Of a stretch of DNA of 64,000 nucleotides, positions 35,680 to 47,881 are shown in pieces. Position 1 is the first letter of the stretch; the number at the start of each line of letters is the position of its first letter. The position numbers and the translations under genes were made by a program. The DNA comes from Zopfochytrium polystomum (taxonomy: Eukaryota > Chytridiomycota > Chytridiomycetes > Chytridiales > Chytridiaceae): assembly GCA_025765615.1 (NCBI GenBank), contig JAIVFJ010000145.1:106978-170977 (forward strand), read 5' to 3'. A model generated the notes under the pieces. The model was not told the origin of the DNA. It made no database searches and worked only from the letters and a program-made list of their open reading frames with translations.

Positions 35680-38016
35680 ATGACTCATCAACCTCCTATT
35701 TTCCCAGAAGCTGCCGATCGCAAGCGCTTCTTGCAAACAATGGCCAGCCAACTGACTGACACAGTTTTGCCATTTGAGTGCAATGGAAGGGGCAGAATGA
35801 TTCGAGTGACTGTTGCCATTCAACTTGAAGATCTGCTCCTGCTGGTGGCTTCGCACTGGAAGCTTTTGGTCCCCATTGAGCTGGCGTATGTGGACTCTGC
35901 CCCTGGATGTGAGACTATCCTGGATGTGGATGATGATCTGTCTGCGTTGCTTTGTCAGAATTATAAGTGGAAAGTAAGGTCTTTTTGTTAGTTTCACCTG
36001 GCTTTTCCTGTCCCAATTACAGTATCACCAAAAAAACCTCTCAAGGTTCTTGCTGATGCGGCCCTGGACCCTTTTTCAAGTGTGGCTCCTGAAACACACC
36101 CCATGCAGCTGGGATCTTAAAAAGGGTGAGGGATGGTGGTTCAGTTGTATGCCTCAGATGAAGACCTGTTCATTTTCGATGTTTTCATTGAATCAGATAA
36201 ATGGATCCAATTAGTCCCAGAAGATTGGGAATGCAGAAGTGAGGTGCAAAAGCACCCCTTTTTTATCAGGTATTTTGTCCCATTCTGTGGTTTTCTGGAC
36301 TAAAATCTCTTTCAGCTACCATCAGTCTTCAGACACGGTGTTTGCAAGAAGCCTATTTGAAATATTAAATCAACCCTTCTGGTGGCTTACACAGGATCTG
36401 TGCTTCCTACTGAGTCAAAACTGGATGCAGAATGCCTTTCCTATGCTCAGGAGTGGCATCAACTTTATGTCTGGGCTCTTTCACTCTTCAGTCATCATTC
36501 TGCTGTGCTCTGATGCGGGCATGAAAAAGATGCTTGAAGCTGACAAAAAAGCAGACAACTGCTTGCTGGAGGTGAGCGTCATTTTTGTGATCTTAAGTTC
36601 AGTCTTCAGTATGGGGAGTTTCTGCTTCAAGTCAAGCGCAACAATCCAGATATTCTGTCCAAGTCTGTGTTTGAGATAATGAAAGTGCTGCTTGTTCAGC
36701 CACTGGACACAGTTGTCAATGCTAAGAAGCTAAATGTGCCTGTTGTTCTTGTTGTGGATGCCCTGGATGAATGTGGTGCCATTGGCAAAAGAAGTGAGAT
36801 TTTGGCAGTATTTCAGGAGCTGAACAGGCTGCTACCTTGCAATATGAAGATGCTGGTGACTGGACACCCTGAAGAAGATATTGCAAGTGCTTTTGAGAAG
36901 ATTCCAGTTGACGAGATTGAGCCAACGGCTGAAGAGAATACTCATGACCAGATTGAGTTTGCAAGAGATTTCTTCAGATCCTCAAATGCTGAGCAATCTG
37001 TTATTGATGATGGAACTGAGATTCTGGCGGCAAAGTACGCTGGAATCTTTGTCTGGCTTGTGACTGCTTGCACTTAATTTGCGGAAATTAGAGACTGAAG
37101 ACATCACGCTTGATCAAATTAAAGACCTTCCTGAGGGATCTGAGCTTGATGGAAGTGTTGATAAAATGTATGACAGGATATTCAAAGGCATCCTTCAGTC
37201 CATCAAAAAGAATAATTTGGAAGCTCTTCTTCATTCTGTGTTATCTGCCATTATTCTTGCCTATGAGCCTCTCACTGCAGCAGCTGTTGTCTCACTACTA
37301 GACAAGGAGAAGCCTGAAAATGTCATGGGGTGCATCCACATGCTTGATCCCATCTTTGTGCTTAATGGTTCCACGAAGAAGATCAGGATTCTCCACAAGT
37401 CTGTCAAGGACTACCTGACAACAGCAGACAGATGCAAGCTGTCTGTCAAGATTGAACAGACAAATGGCCATTCAGAATTTGCAAGCATGTGCATCAGTGC
37501 AATGGACAAGAACCTGATATTTAATATGTGTGATCTGCCATTCTCAGACCTTTCAGTTTGATCAGACACTTTTCGCTGAATTGCAAAACTTTCTTGTACA
37601 GCACTGACATCTCTACTTGGAAGCATGCAGCTTGCTAGACTCACCCCATCTGGTGATTCCAGCCATGACCAAGCTCCAGAGTCTTGTCACTATTCCTGAA
37701 AAGAAACAACTGCACAACCTGATGGAAGATATGAAAAGGGTCGTGCAAAAGTTTCTCCTTCCACTCAAGGCATCTGCGTTGCAAGTTTACTTCACTGCTG
37801 TACCCTTCTCCCCAAGTGACTCTGAATTTTTAGAACATTTGTTCAGAATGTGCCTGGAAGTGTGTCATGCCCCAAAGTTGTGAAGGGGCAACCAAAATCT
37901 TGGCCTTCCTGTTTAAATATTCTTGAGGGACACTCTGATTATGTCCTTTCTGCAGCATTCAGTCCTGATGGGCAGTTTGTTGTGTCTGGAGGTCAGGACG
38001 AGACAGTCAGGATTTG
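35680..38016 (+). pseudogene. Broken STAND NTPase: PB1-like N-terminus, NACHT part, WD40 start
   Basis: The first exon (ATG 35680) encodes a PB1-like module (NGRGRMIRVTVAIQLEDLL... ETILDVDDDLSALL) ending at a GTAAGG donor. Around 36470-36570 a short stretch ends ADNCLLE, resembling the helix with the catalytic Glu in TIR domains. The Walker-B-like LVVDALDECG follows near 36750, then MLVTGHPEEDI and the NACHT winged-helix region (ILHKSVKDYL near 37390). WD40 sequence (LEGHSDYVLSAAFSPDGQFVVSGGQDETVRIWK) stops after about one repeat at 38016, where a tRNA-like sequence begins. No P-loop is found. There are frameshifts near 37075, after 37561 and near 37850. I infer a dead NLR-like receptor gene related to the 57-62 kb gene. 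Confidence 0.65.
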
Positions 38017-38019
38017 GAA

Positions 38020-38076
38020 GGTGCTCCCCCACACGGTCATCCGAAGGTTGTGAGTTCGACTCTCACCCAGAGCACC
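38020..38076 (+). tRNA. tRNA-like sequence lacking a D-arm
   Basis: 57 nt with a perfect 7-bp acceptor (GGTGCTC/GAGCACC) and a perfect T-arm (GTGAG-TTCGACT-CTCAC). The segment between them is too short for both D and anticodon arms. It abuts the truncated WD40 coding sequence. Probably a tRNA pseudogene or the head of a tRNA-derived SINE. Confidence 0.45.
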
Positions 38077-38953
38077 CCATTCCCTTCTACTGGCTGGTCG
38101 GAGCACTTTCTCCTTCAAAGGAGAAATGGCAATTCTGTACAGACATATGGCGGGAAGATTGTTCTCCTGGTGAGGCACACTGGGGAGCACAGGGGAGGTG
38201 CTCACACTGCTGCTCCTCTGCTGGGCTCTGGGTCAGTGCACAGATTCGGCTGTGCTATCACCACTGAGCTACTACACAACTCAATACTGTTAAGGCCCGT
38301 TTTGTCACAAATAGCGAAATTGTATTGATTTGGAACCTGAGCTGCTCCACCTCCATCCTAAGTGGAGCTCCTCATTCTGCCCCAAGGACCTTCTGCTGAT
38401 TCCGGTTTGTTGTTTGCACAGCTTCAGGACACACACAGCAAACCCCTCTGGTGGCATTGGCTATTTGTCAAACCTGTATGAACAAGTGCTTTTGAGTTCC
38501 TAACCATGTGTGAGGTGGCTGGCTGGGAGATAGCATCAGCCCCAGGTTCAATTACCGGTCAGCGCACTGGTTTGTCAAGGATGCCTTTACTGATTGTGCT
38601 CACAATTGGATTTTGAAGATCTTCATGAGGTTGGTGTTACTGTGCTGACAGTGATTGTTGTGTCTGATCACATGGTTTGCCTTTGTTTACGCACCTCTGT
38701 CGTTTGCTTATTCCTTCAGTCAAGCTGATTATAAATATTCTTGTGGCTGGTAGAGTTTGATGCATGATTGGCTGCAGCCATCTTGCAGAGATGAGTTGCA
38801 CTGGTGCTGGCTGGCACTGATCCACACACCAATCAAATTTCTTTTAAGCAAAGGACACTAGTGGGGCCATGGAATGAGGGCTCTTTGTGGGACCCTGGTC
38901 TTCTTCCAACAACACTGCAAAGAATGTTTAAACCGTCATCAGGGTCATCAAGC
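38077..38953. other. No supported gene
   Basis: AT-balanced sequence with another isolated T-arm-like piece (CCAGGTTCAATTACCGG) near 38542. No protein-coding signal. Confidence 0.35.
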
Positions 38954-39022
38954 CGAACAGTGGTTCAGTGGTAGATATCGCCTGCCACGCGGTAGACCTG
39001 GGTCCGATTCTCGGCTGTTGCA
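38954..39022 (+). tRNA. tRNA-Gly(GCC), degenerate
   Basis: Strong similarity to eukaryotic tRNA-Gly(GCC): TGGTTCAGTGGTAGA D-arm, anticodon loop CTGCCAC with anticodon GCC, and a T-arm with TCCGATT. The first two acceptor pairs are mismatched (CGAACAG against CTGTTGC) and the T-stem uses G-U pairs. Likely a pseudogene or tRNA-derived repeat. Confidence 0.55.
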
Positions 39023-39580
39023 AGGTGTTGCAAGGTCTTGTGCTGGGCATAAACTGTGAGTTGCATCAGATGTGTCTTTGCAAAATTTTCTCGTTTTTTT
39101 ATTTTCCCCGCTGGTCTCATGTTTCCATCAAAAGCAAGAAAGGAGCAATCGCAAAAGAAGTCCAACACGTGACTCCATTGTCCTCCCTGGTGTTTGGTGC
39201 AGTGTGGTGCCACTGCTGCTGTGCTATATTTGATGGGTCTCCGAAGGAAGGGTCAAGGGGGGAAAGGTGATGCTTTCAAAGAGAATCAGTTACTTATGGC
39301 TGGTGCGCACTGCGCAGTGGGAACCCCAATTTACTCATGTTTCGCAGCAGCCTCTCCTCTCCCAAGGTGTGGGTACCTGGGCCACGTGTGGCTGTGTCTT
39401 GGCTACAGAACAACAATGTGGCAGTCCAAAAACTGTGAGAGATTGGCTTGGTAGGCAACTGGCAGACTGGCCTGTAGGAGCTGCCACAGTGTTGATGCAG
39501 AAGCAGCAAAAGCGGCAAGGTTTCTGATACCATGAGATCTTTTCTATTTCTCATTGTTGATGAAAAAGGTCGCACTACTG

Positions 39581-39885
39581 TGTTATAAAACACCCTCTGG
39601 AAACCTCTGGAACCTTCTAGAACATTCCTTCATGGAACCTTGTGGAACCTTCTGGAACCTTCTTTGCTTTCCTGACTTGTCTTGTTGTCATTGGTATCAT
39701 TGGTATCATTGTATTACTAATTGCTCTTTCTGAAACTTTCTTTGAGTCTTGACAAGGGAGACTCTCAAAAGGTATAAAAGGGGGATGGGGGACCTGTCCC
39801 ATCCCGTGAATTATTGTTTCCAATACAATCATCACTTCCTCTCAGTTCCTTGTCTGCCTTGTCCTGTCCTGCCCTGTTCCTGACA
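39581..39885 (+). repeat. Solo LTR of the same chromovirus family
   Basis: 305 bp, opposite in orientation to the full element, beginning TGTTATAAAACACCC and ending CCTGACA. It retains the TATAAAAG box but has CCCGTGAATTATTG where the full element has CCCTCAAGTGAATTATTG, and fewer TTCTGGAACC decamers. No matching 5-bp duplication is seen (TACTG left, CAAAC right). Confidence 0.92.
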
Positions 39886-40224
39886 CAAACTCTCAGCTCA
39901 ATTTTTCGGACCTTTCAAAATTCTTTGCAAACTTGGTACTTCTTATCATCTTGACTTTCCTCCAACTTGGCGTGTTCACCCTTTTTTCCACCCAGACAAA
40001 CTTCGCATGTACATTTCTCGTACCCCTGATTTTTTTACTCCACTCCCACTTGATCAACGAACTCCCTCTCAAATCCTTGCTGTTCACTGCAACTGTACTG
40101 GCAGTATTTCTTCAGTCTTGATTTCTTGGAAAGACCACCCACCCCTTTTCAACTCTTGGCTCCACCTCACCCCTGACCTTCACATTGAGCTTACCGCTCC
40201 TAAACTTTTGTAACCTCGCTGACA

Positions 40225-40292
<68 letters not shown>

Positions 40293-41041
40293 TTTTCGCA
40301 AATACCGTAGCATACTTACTTATTTCACACTCGACCTCCTGCCCTTTTCTCCGCGCGTCCAGCACCTGGAGAATCGTGGCAATAGCAAAGGACGGCTACG
40401 TCCTTGGCGCTCAGACAAAGTTCCCGATCACAGTCCTTATCGTCGCACTCATTGAGCCTGCGTTCTCTGTGATTTTCCACGTTTCCATTTTCATCGTCCA
40501 CCGACTGTGGCCGCACGAGAAGGGCCACTGATTTAACCGATACTGGGGGGGTGGGGGTATTATTTTATTTTGTGCCTTATTTTTCTTTACTTTGTCAAAT
40601 GAGAGTTCGGAATATGGGATCATAATGCCTGTTCATAGTGCCCTAATAAATGCAGCTTGAGCGGGTTAGTCTGCTATGCGCTGTCGTATGGGCGCTCGCT
40701 GGGTCAAAGAACGCAGGTCCTTCAGACGGTGCAATGACCAGGACGACGCTGGCAGGAAGTCGTTTTTTTCCCGGCACTGATGGTGGTCACGCTATCACCT
40801 GTCGCTGCATTCCACACGCGCCGCATCCCCGGACGCTTGCCAATTGACGACAACTCTGTTCGTCATTCCTTGTTCCCCACCGTTTGCACATTGGAAAGCC
40901 TGACAACCACGCAAGAGTTTCCACCTCTCCGCTTCCAACATCAGCAACGACACCGGGACGCCGGTGGGAGAATTGCGACGACAAAGGAGTCGGTTCTGTG
41001 GAATGAGGCAACACAGAGCGGTTGGTCTCCTGTCCCCCACC
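39886..41041. other. Intergenic with CA/CT microsatellite
   Basis: A (CA)n run at 40225-40258 is followed by (CT)n to 40288. An 80-codon plus frame at 40289-40531 ends with a hydrophobic stretch but has no recognisable relatives. Nothing else is supported. Confidence 0.35.
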
Positions 41042-41123
41042 GACAACGTGGCCTAGCGGTTAAGGCGACAGACTCGAAATCTGTTAGGGTTTCCCTGCGC
41101 AGGTTCAAGTCCTGCCATTGTCG
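41042..41123 (+). tRNA. tRNA-Ser(CGA)
   Basis: 82-nt class II tRNA. The D-arm is TGGCCTAGCGGTTAAGGCG, the anticodon stem is ACAGA/TCTGT with loop CTCGAAA (anticodon CGA), a long variable arm follows (TAGGGTTTCCCTGC), and the T-arm GCAGG-TTCAAGT-CCTGC is perfect. The acceptor GACAACG/CATTGTC has one mismatch. Otherwise it closely matches fungal tRNA-Ser(CGA). Confidence 0.85.
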
Positions 41124-41249
41124 TTGGTGAGGCTGAACCTCTTGATCAAGTTTCTGGTCAAACTCGCTCGCCTTTGGAGTGAAGCTCCACCATAAGCGAA
41201 CGACCGGTTCCTCTCACCGTACACCCTTTCTAGCTGAAGGCCTTCGACA

Positions 41250-41720
41250 TCATCTTTCCTGCAGCTCCAAAATCGATAGTCCGGACGCCTCGACATCGGT
41301 GCTCGGTCAACGAGCAAGGCGCGTTATTTTCTGCGATGTCGAGATAAAAAAAAAATGTGGGCAGGCACGAAGCGTTCGATTAGCGGGACGCAGTTACTGG
41401 GCGTCATCTAACGCCTTAGTACCATCTTCTTTGTGTTCATCAAGGTATTCGGCCGTACGGTTCACACTTGCGAATAACAAGCGGAGCTCCCATCCTCTGC
41501 GGTTGCGTTGACCTCGGCGCCGTGCTCGACCAGAGCCACCACGTTGTTATGCTCGCTTCAATCAATGTCACAAAGGATCCAAGAGGAGAACCACGGTCGT
41601 GCACGCAGGGCGCTGCATTGCGTTGATTTATCCTGCTTTCCTTATTCACAGACCATAAGAAGAATTTGGCATAGGGAATAGCAGCTCCAAAATCGAGGAG
41701 AGCACCGACTCGCGCATGTG
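41250..41720 (-). pseudogene. Ankyrin-repeat gene relic
   Basis: Minus-strand frames contain ankyrin-like pieces: RVGALLDFGAAIP near 41690-41660, and EHNNVVALVEHGAEVNATAEDGSSA near 41560-41480 (fits the ANK pattern G.{2}.VV.LL...GA.VN). They are separated by stops and shifts. Part of the unit (GCAGCTCCAAAATCGA on plus) recurs at 41264 and 41681. I infer an old fragment of an ANK gene. Confidence 0.45.
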
Positions 41721-42013
41721 TAATCTTTTATCACAGAAGGTGAAAACGGACAGAGACTAAGTCAGAACGTACTACAGAACTGGGAGGTCAAAAGCAACAG
41801 ATCTTCCTTCCATCCCAGACCAGATTGCAGATAGCTTTTGGCCCCAACGTTTGATTGATTCCATGCAAGAAAATCTGGTCAACTTTGTTCAAATTGGACC
41901 CCAAGTTGCTGTGGCCTCGCCTCAGGTGAGCCAAACCACTAACAGTGCACCAGTCTCTGGCGAAAGGCTTACCGCCATCTTCAGATAGAAGCCTATTGTG
42001 CAAGTAATTATGT

Positions 42014-42085
42014 GGCTGCATGGTGTAGGGGTTATCACATCAGATTCTGATTCTGGAGACCCCGGTTCGATTCCGGGTGTGGCCT
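42014..42085 (+). tRNA. tRNA-Gln(CTG)
   Basis: 72 nt. The acceptor GGCTGCA/TGTGGCC is fully paired with G-U pairs. The D-arm is TGTAGGGGTTATCAC, the anticodon loop TTCTGAT (anticodon CTG) sits on stem TCAGA/TCTGG, and the T-arm CCCGG-TTCGATT-CCGGG is perfect. No intron. Confidence 0.88.
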
Positions 42086-42668
42086 AGGTTGAACATTTGA
42101 AGCGATCTGCCAATGGTTTGTTGTGCACCATTCCACCACCATGTATGGCTGTTGTTGGCAGAAAATTGCACCATGCTCTAAGAGATCTGTCCTTTATCCC
42201 ATCTTTGCAGAAAATCTAACCCTTTCTGGTAGTCTCCCACCATCTCACTTCACCTGTTGCAAGTTGTTCTTCTAGCGAGAGGAAGGACTTTTTGGCTGTC
42301 GCATTCAAACGTTTGCTGAGACGCCTTGTTCGCCTGATGAGTGCCTCTGTGTGAGACATGTTTGAGTGGAAAGCGGATTGTGGTTAAGAAGCTTTCCTCC
42401 TCATGAACTACCATGTTCCTAGCAGGTGGATGATTATCATGCCACATTTCTGACGCAGTCTTGTCCTAAAATGAACCTAGACATATCAATCTGGCCCGTT
42501 TGGCCCGCTCCACAGCGTCCACCCACAGTGTCCAAGTTTGTCTTCTGCAATTGTTTTTTTTGTCATTTTCTTCTTTTTGTTATGGTTTCGCTTCACCACA
42601 GCGTCCAAGTTTGTCTTTCATGAACCAAAAACTAAGTCCAGCAGAGGGACCACCAATGACCGCTATGA
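42086..42668. other. Intergenic, no supported gene
   Basis: Sequence downstream of tRNA-Gln with no recognised feature except short T-rich runs. Confidence 0.35.
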
Positions 42669-43330
42669 TTGCCACCATCCCCTCCTCGCGTCGCTCAGTT
42701 GCCAACACACCACGACCCAAGTGTGCGTACCCCGCGCTTAGAACCCCCACCTGAGACGCCGCCGCCGCCGCTCGCGAACAACAGCAGGCGGCCTGTCCCT
42801 GCAATCGCAATCTGTGCTACGCCGTCTCCGCCTCCGCCTTTGCCGATCCCTCAGCCGCCACCACCTGCATACGCGCCCAAACCCGCACCACTGCCCGGCG
42901 GCAGCGCCAGTGGGTCCATCACGACCAGGTCCATGGTAAAGAATGTCAACGGCCCACCCACCTTTTACACTCTGTTTCACCGCAGGTTGCTGCCCAGCAG
43001 CGGTGGCGGTGGTGGCATTGGTGGGGGAGGTTTCGACGGCGGCGGTGGGAGCGAGGTCCATCGTAAAGAACGTCGACAACCTGCCTGCCTTGTACACGCT
43101 GTTGCGCTGCGCCCCAGGCGACGACGCCGCAGGTTGCTGCTGGCGGCGGTGGTGGTGGAGGTTCCACAGCAGCGGCGGCGATCAGTGGGAGCGTCGTTGT
43201 CTTCTGCCGCCGCCGCCGACTCCGCTAGTCGTCCCTAGCCGCAAGCAGATCGGCAGCAGTGCCGTGACCATATCTGCAGACTCAGCGGTCGCCGCCGCAT
43301 CAGCGCCGTCGTCGTCTTGGGGTTGGTGAT
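42669..43330 (+). repeat. GC-rich internally duplicated low-complexity block
   Basis: Two related units, at about 42930-43060 and 43065-43190, share GTAAAGAA(T/C)GTC, a CCTTTTACAC/CTTGTACAC-like step, GCAGGTTGCTGC and GGCGGTGG. Both strands are open (Pro/Ala-rich on plus, Arg-rich on minus). I cannot decide whether any part is coding. Confidence 0.35.
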
Positions 43331-44215
43331 GGTGGCGGTTGTGCATTCGGCCAACCCCCTCATGGTTGGGGGCTTAATGGCACATACAGGCCCAAATTCG
43401 ATCACGAGAGATGAGGGCCCCCCTGCCGCTCTCTTTGGGCGGTAGACATCAGAGATCTTGGTGGTTAACCTAGCAGCCTGGCAATTTTCAGATTGGGGCG
43501 AATGCAGTGGCGCTGGCTCTGTTGAAATATCTCCACTTTCACTCGTGATTGGTGATGTCATACTTGCATTTTTGTAAGCTCTATCAAATCACATAATAAG
43601 CTTTTGAAAGTCTAAGGGCCAGATCAACCCATTTGACAAATAAAGCTTTACCATCAAAAGCACACAGTTGAATTGCTTGCAGCTAATATGAAGGCAGCAG
43701 GAGTAATGGCGCCAACTGCTGCAGCAGTGCCAGTGGCAGCAGCAAGACCGCCGACGCAGCCTACAAGTCCGAGCTAGCGTGCTTTAACGCCACCGCCTTC
43801 ACCTTCCCCATCACGCCGCCTTCCGCTCCCTTCCTCGGCACCGCCTTCCTCACCTCCCAGTCGTCCTTCCACCCCTCCTCCACCTTCCCTCCCCCACCAC
43901 CACCACCGCCTCCCCTCGGAAAGGGAAGCAGCGGTGGCGCGACGCAGACAGCGAGCCGGGCCTCGTCGTCGGCAGCAGCAGCCTCAGCAACGCCGTGACA
44001 GCTGCAACAACCGCCGCGGCGGCGGCAACGGCCCGTACTACACGAGCCTGACTTGGTTCGCGGACGGCGGCCGCGGCGGCCGTGCCGGCGACGTGCTGTG
44101 TGGTGGACGCGCACTCGGACACCGTGTCGTGCGTCGAGCTGGGGATGTACTCGCCTAATATAATAAGAGATTGTCTTGCGGACATACTGGAGCTCTCACA
44201 ACACAACAATGCGAC
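43331..44215. other. Low-complexity GC-rich sequence upstream of transposase
   Basis: A plus-strand stretch near 43780-44000 is open and rich in P, S, T and A; minus-strand frames are open too. No domain is seen. It may be 5' sequence of the transposon that follows. Confidence 0.3.
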
Positions 44216-46650
44216 ACAATGCCTCGATGTCAATTCACGGGCTGTTCGTATAACAAGCCTGTTTCGCAGCTTGTTGAGCACTATCGGCGAAAAAAGCACA
44301 TACACAGTACCATTCCAAGAAACGAGAACCTAGGCTGCCCACTTTGCGTTGTACAGTTTGGTGGGATGCAAGGAGGCGTTATCGCTAATCATCTGTCCAC
44401 GCATGTTCGTCAGACAGTCATGGTAGGCGGCCCAAACTATGGTTTGTATCTGCTTGCAATCAAATTATTCTATACACTGAGTGGTTCGTAAATGCAGAAA
44501 GCTCACCGCTGTCATTTGATGGTGACCCTGGCCCTGCGAGCGAAATTGAAACAGCACCTTCGGCAACTGCTGAAACTGAAAATGAAATTGAACAAGGTGA
44601 GCATAAAAGTGACAATTTCATCCAACGATTACATCTGAGCACCTCATGAAGAAAGTGACGGTATTAGTTTCAATTTCCACCGCACCAGCGTGTTCATTAC
44701 TTTGAACGGAGAGAGTTGAGTCCTTGGAAGACCTTGAAGAAGCTTGGGACAGGTTAGGAAGAACTGATGAGGAGATCACTGTATCTGAGGAAACCAACAA
44801 CATCACATGTAAGCCTGCTGAAAGATTGATTCTATGCTAACACAAGTTACACAACACTAAAAGTGGACGCAACCATTGCCATTCTTCTTCGGTGTTGACA
44901 AATGGTCTTATTGCATGCGAAACAAGATAACTCATTCAGCATATGTTGAGCTGTTTAACCTTCGTATTTTTAAAACCGCTCCGCAGCATGTTCCACGCCG
45001 TCTCACCAGCCTCTCACGGAAAGTGTGGACTGCCATAAAGCCCATTCTATAGATGAAAAAAACAGATATGTCAAAACCAGGACACGACCTTCGTCACCCT
45101 ATTGTAGCCAGCTTGGAGCTTGAGGACGCTATTCGCTTTTGGCTTGCGTTGCCAAATCTTCGATCGGAAATAGTTGCATCCAACAATCTTTACACGTTAC
45201 CGTACATCACTGATGCCGTTTTACTCCAATCACAAATCCAAAAGGTGGAGGATGACTTCCAGCAGCATGCTGACGCCAGAGGCTCAATGGAATGGTTGAA
45301 GATACTTCAACGATCAAGGTTCTTGTGGTGGCCAAAATTTGATGAAGTGAAGCAGGACGGGAAAAACCGAAAGTCACTATTTCTACACCTTTCTCTATAC
45401 ATGGACGAATTTGGATGGATGGGTTCGGGCAAAAAAGAGAAGAAGCAAACTGCTGTGATGATCACTTGCCACGAACTATCCCGAGGAGCCTGAGGCCGGC
45501 CCATGTCGCTTGCAGTCATTCCCGTCGCTCTAGCGAGCTCTAATACTGTCAACACAAATAACCTGAATGCAATCCTTGCTCTTTTCACTCAATCGCTTCA
45601 GCAACTTGCCAAGGGAATAGATTTCAATATGAGTGAAGAAGCATTTACGGTATTTGCGTATGTGTGGTGCTTAGTTGGTGATATCCCCGCTCGAAAAGGT
45701 GCATTGGCAATGCATTTTCTTTTTTCTTCTGACCATCTCAAAGCAATGGCAGGACTCTCCCCATGTACCAATGTTGGAGATCCATGTCACTTCTGCACAA
45801 TGGGAATTGCTGATATGAAAACCATGAAGACAGTCACAGAAGCGAACGAGATCATGGCTGGTTCTCCACGCTCTGTCTTAAGTTCGCTTTTAATAAGCAA
45901 TCCTGTAGGTGACTTTAAGCCAAGTCTAAAGTCTGCATTCGTAGCAATGGGCTATGAGCGCTTATCTGAGGCCGTTGCATGGCCTGGTTCCATATTACCA
46001 CTCTCATGCTTGACGGATGTCATGCATCAGCTCTTTTTGAACGATCTCCCCCACGCCTTTGATTATTTGGTCAACACTCTATCTGGTTCCCGATCTCCAA
46101 CAGCTGTTTACTCATTCATGTGTGAAAGGTACAAATTGTACTGCTCTGAGAACAAGATCACAAGCTTTTACAAGTTCAGTTCTGCCAGCGAGTTCAAAGG
46201 ACTAAAAGCGCACAGGATCAAAGAGTTCTGCCAAGCATCAGTATATTTAATTGCAGACTCGGATCTTCTTAATACCGAACACAAATTGGAGGTGTTCAGA
46301 TTTTGGTGCCTCCATGTCCAAATTGCGCATCTTTTATGCCAGCACTCAGTTTCTGCAGATCAAGCAGTAGAGCTCTTTGACCGAACGGAAAAGCTGCTGC
46401 AGTACTTCGTTTCAAAATCGGCCAGAATTTGTGACATTGAACACTCATCTTCACACAGCATTGGAAATACTTTATCAAAAACTTCGGACCACCTCGGGAC
46501 TATTGGTGTTCACTTTGAGGCAATGAATGGTGTTCTGAAACGACTTTTCCTCAACACCAACAATCACACATCTCGGTGTCAGTATTTGAGCGATGGATGG
46601 CGCAGGGGGAAGTTTTCGAGCTCTTGCAGCACATCGAGGGTAAACAGCCT
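44216..46650 (+). pseudogene. TNP2-type (CACTA-like) transposase, stop-containing
   Basis: DNA transposase relic. It starts with a Cys/His-rich zinc-finger-like region (MPRCQFTGCSYNKPV... GCPLCVVQFGG, 44216 on), as in fungal TNP2 proteins. Then an acidic linker ending EEITVSEETNNIT precedes the core: KITHSAYVELFNL, LYMDEFGWMGSGKKEKKQ (expected first catalytic Asp), DIPARKGALAMHF with CHFC, DVMHQLFLND and FEAMNGVLKRLFLNTN. An in-frame TAG at 45050-45052 and TGA at 45491-45493 interrupt an otherwise continuous frame. A 1-nt shift near 46575 moves the end (VFERWMAQGEVFELLQHIEG) to another frame. Terminal inverted repeats were not located. The family call is by motif pattern; the element looks dead. 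Confidence 0.6.
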
Positions 46651-46789
46651 CCACGTGGCACAGCAGTCAGTTGAGCGCATCCTACTTGTTAAATGCTGAA
46701 GAACTGTCTTTAGGGAGTGTATTTCCAGGCTGCTCCGAGAAGTTTCGATTCAGCCCCGCAAGTACATCTGATGTCAATGTCAATCAACT

Positions 46790-47881
46790 TTGTGCCAGCT
46801 GGTAACTTCCCTTTTTTTGACGCCACAGTACAGCCATCGACACAGGATTTTATGGTACAGCAATCATGCTAAAGTCCGAAAGCAAGCCAAAGAAAGCAAA
46901 GGGTTTATCTTACCCATTCAGCTACAATCAGCTTGCTTCTCTGACCATTATTGGTGCAATTCAAGGTTACCCCCATCGTCATCCGCGTTGCGCTAAATCG
47001 CAATTTAAGCAGCAGCGCGAGAGGGGGCAAGGAGGCCATCATTGCAGGCAGCAGCTCAACGAGGAATCTGTCCTGGGTACAATGAACGTTTTGCAAACTC
47101 CCATCACAACCTGCTGCGCTCGCAGCGCGATGCAACACATCAGTCAGAGCAAGCCTGCACAGCCCCCGTCGCAAACACTGGTCAAAAAAAAGGAAGCGCT
47201 GCAATTCAAGTCGGAACAGTCAGACCAGAGTTCCAAAACTGAAACACCAGGTGGCGGAACAGCAGTCGGCAGAACAGCAGCGGCAGAACAGTAGTGGGAG
47301 GAACAGCAGCCGGAGCAGCAGACAGAGCTGGTGCCAGTGCAGCTGCCAGAGAGGGTGGAGCGCTAGCTGGAGCAGCCGTTAGAGCAGCAGCCCTTGCAGC
47401 AGCGAGGAGCTTCCAGCGTGCAGTTTGGTGGACGACGCATATGCGTGCAAAGGTCAACGACAAGGCGGAAGGGGAGCCTGCATCGAGCTGCCATTTGCCT
47501 CAGCTGCCCAGCCCTCCAGCCCTGGTTGCTAGTACCAGTGGATCAGGAACCAGTGGCTTGCCAGTTCACAATCGACCTGTGGCAGCTGCATCCACGGCAC
47601 GAAGCAGCGCTGACAGAGCTACCAAGTGCGGCAATGCTGCATGTGCAACAGTGGTGAACAAGGAAGCCTCGCTGCCTTTGGTGGCAGCACCCAACGCGAT
47701 CAAGGACTACCATGTTGCGCAGAGTGCAGTCAGCATTTCGCACAAAGAGACTGAGAATGAGAGTAAGTTGTTGTCTGACTTTCTGGATTCATTAAAAATG
47801 CACATGCAGCCAGGACGCCAGGGAGCAACTCGGAACCGTGATTCAAATAAGTCTTTTCGTCCTCTCCAGACAGTATCGTAA
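46790..47881 (+). pseudogene. Downstream open frames of the TNP2-like element
   Basis: Frames at 46866-47294 (SYPFSYNQLASLTIIGAIQGYPH, then Gln-rich) and 47294-47881 (Ala-rich, with C-X4-C near 47630 and HKETENESKLLSDFLDSLK) follow the transposase in the same direction. They may be accessory transposon ORFs or read-through debris. No domain recognised. Confidence 0.3.
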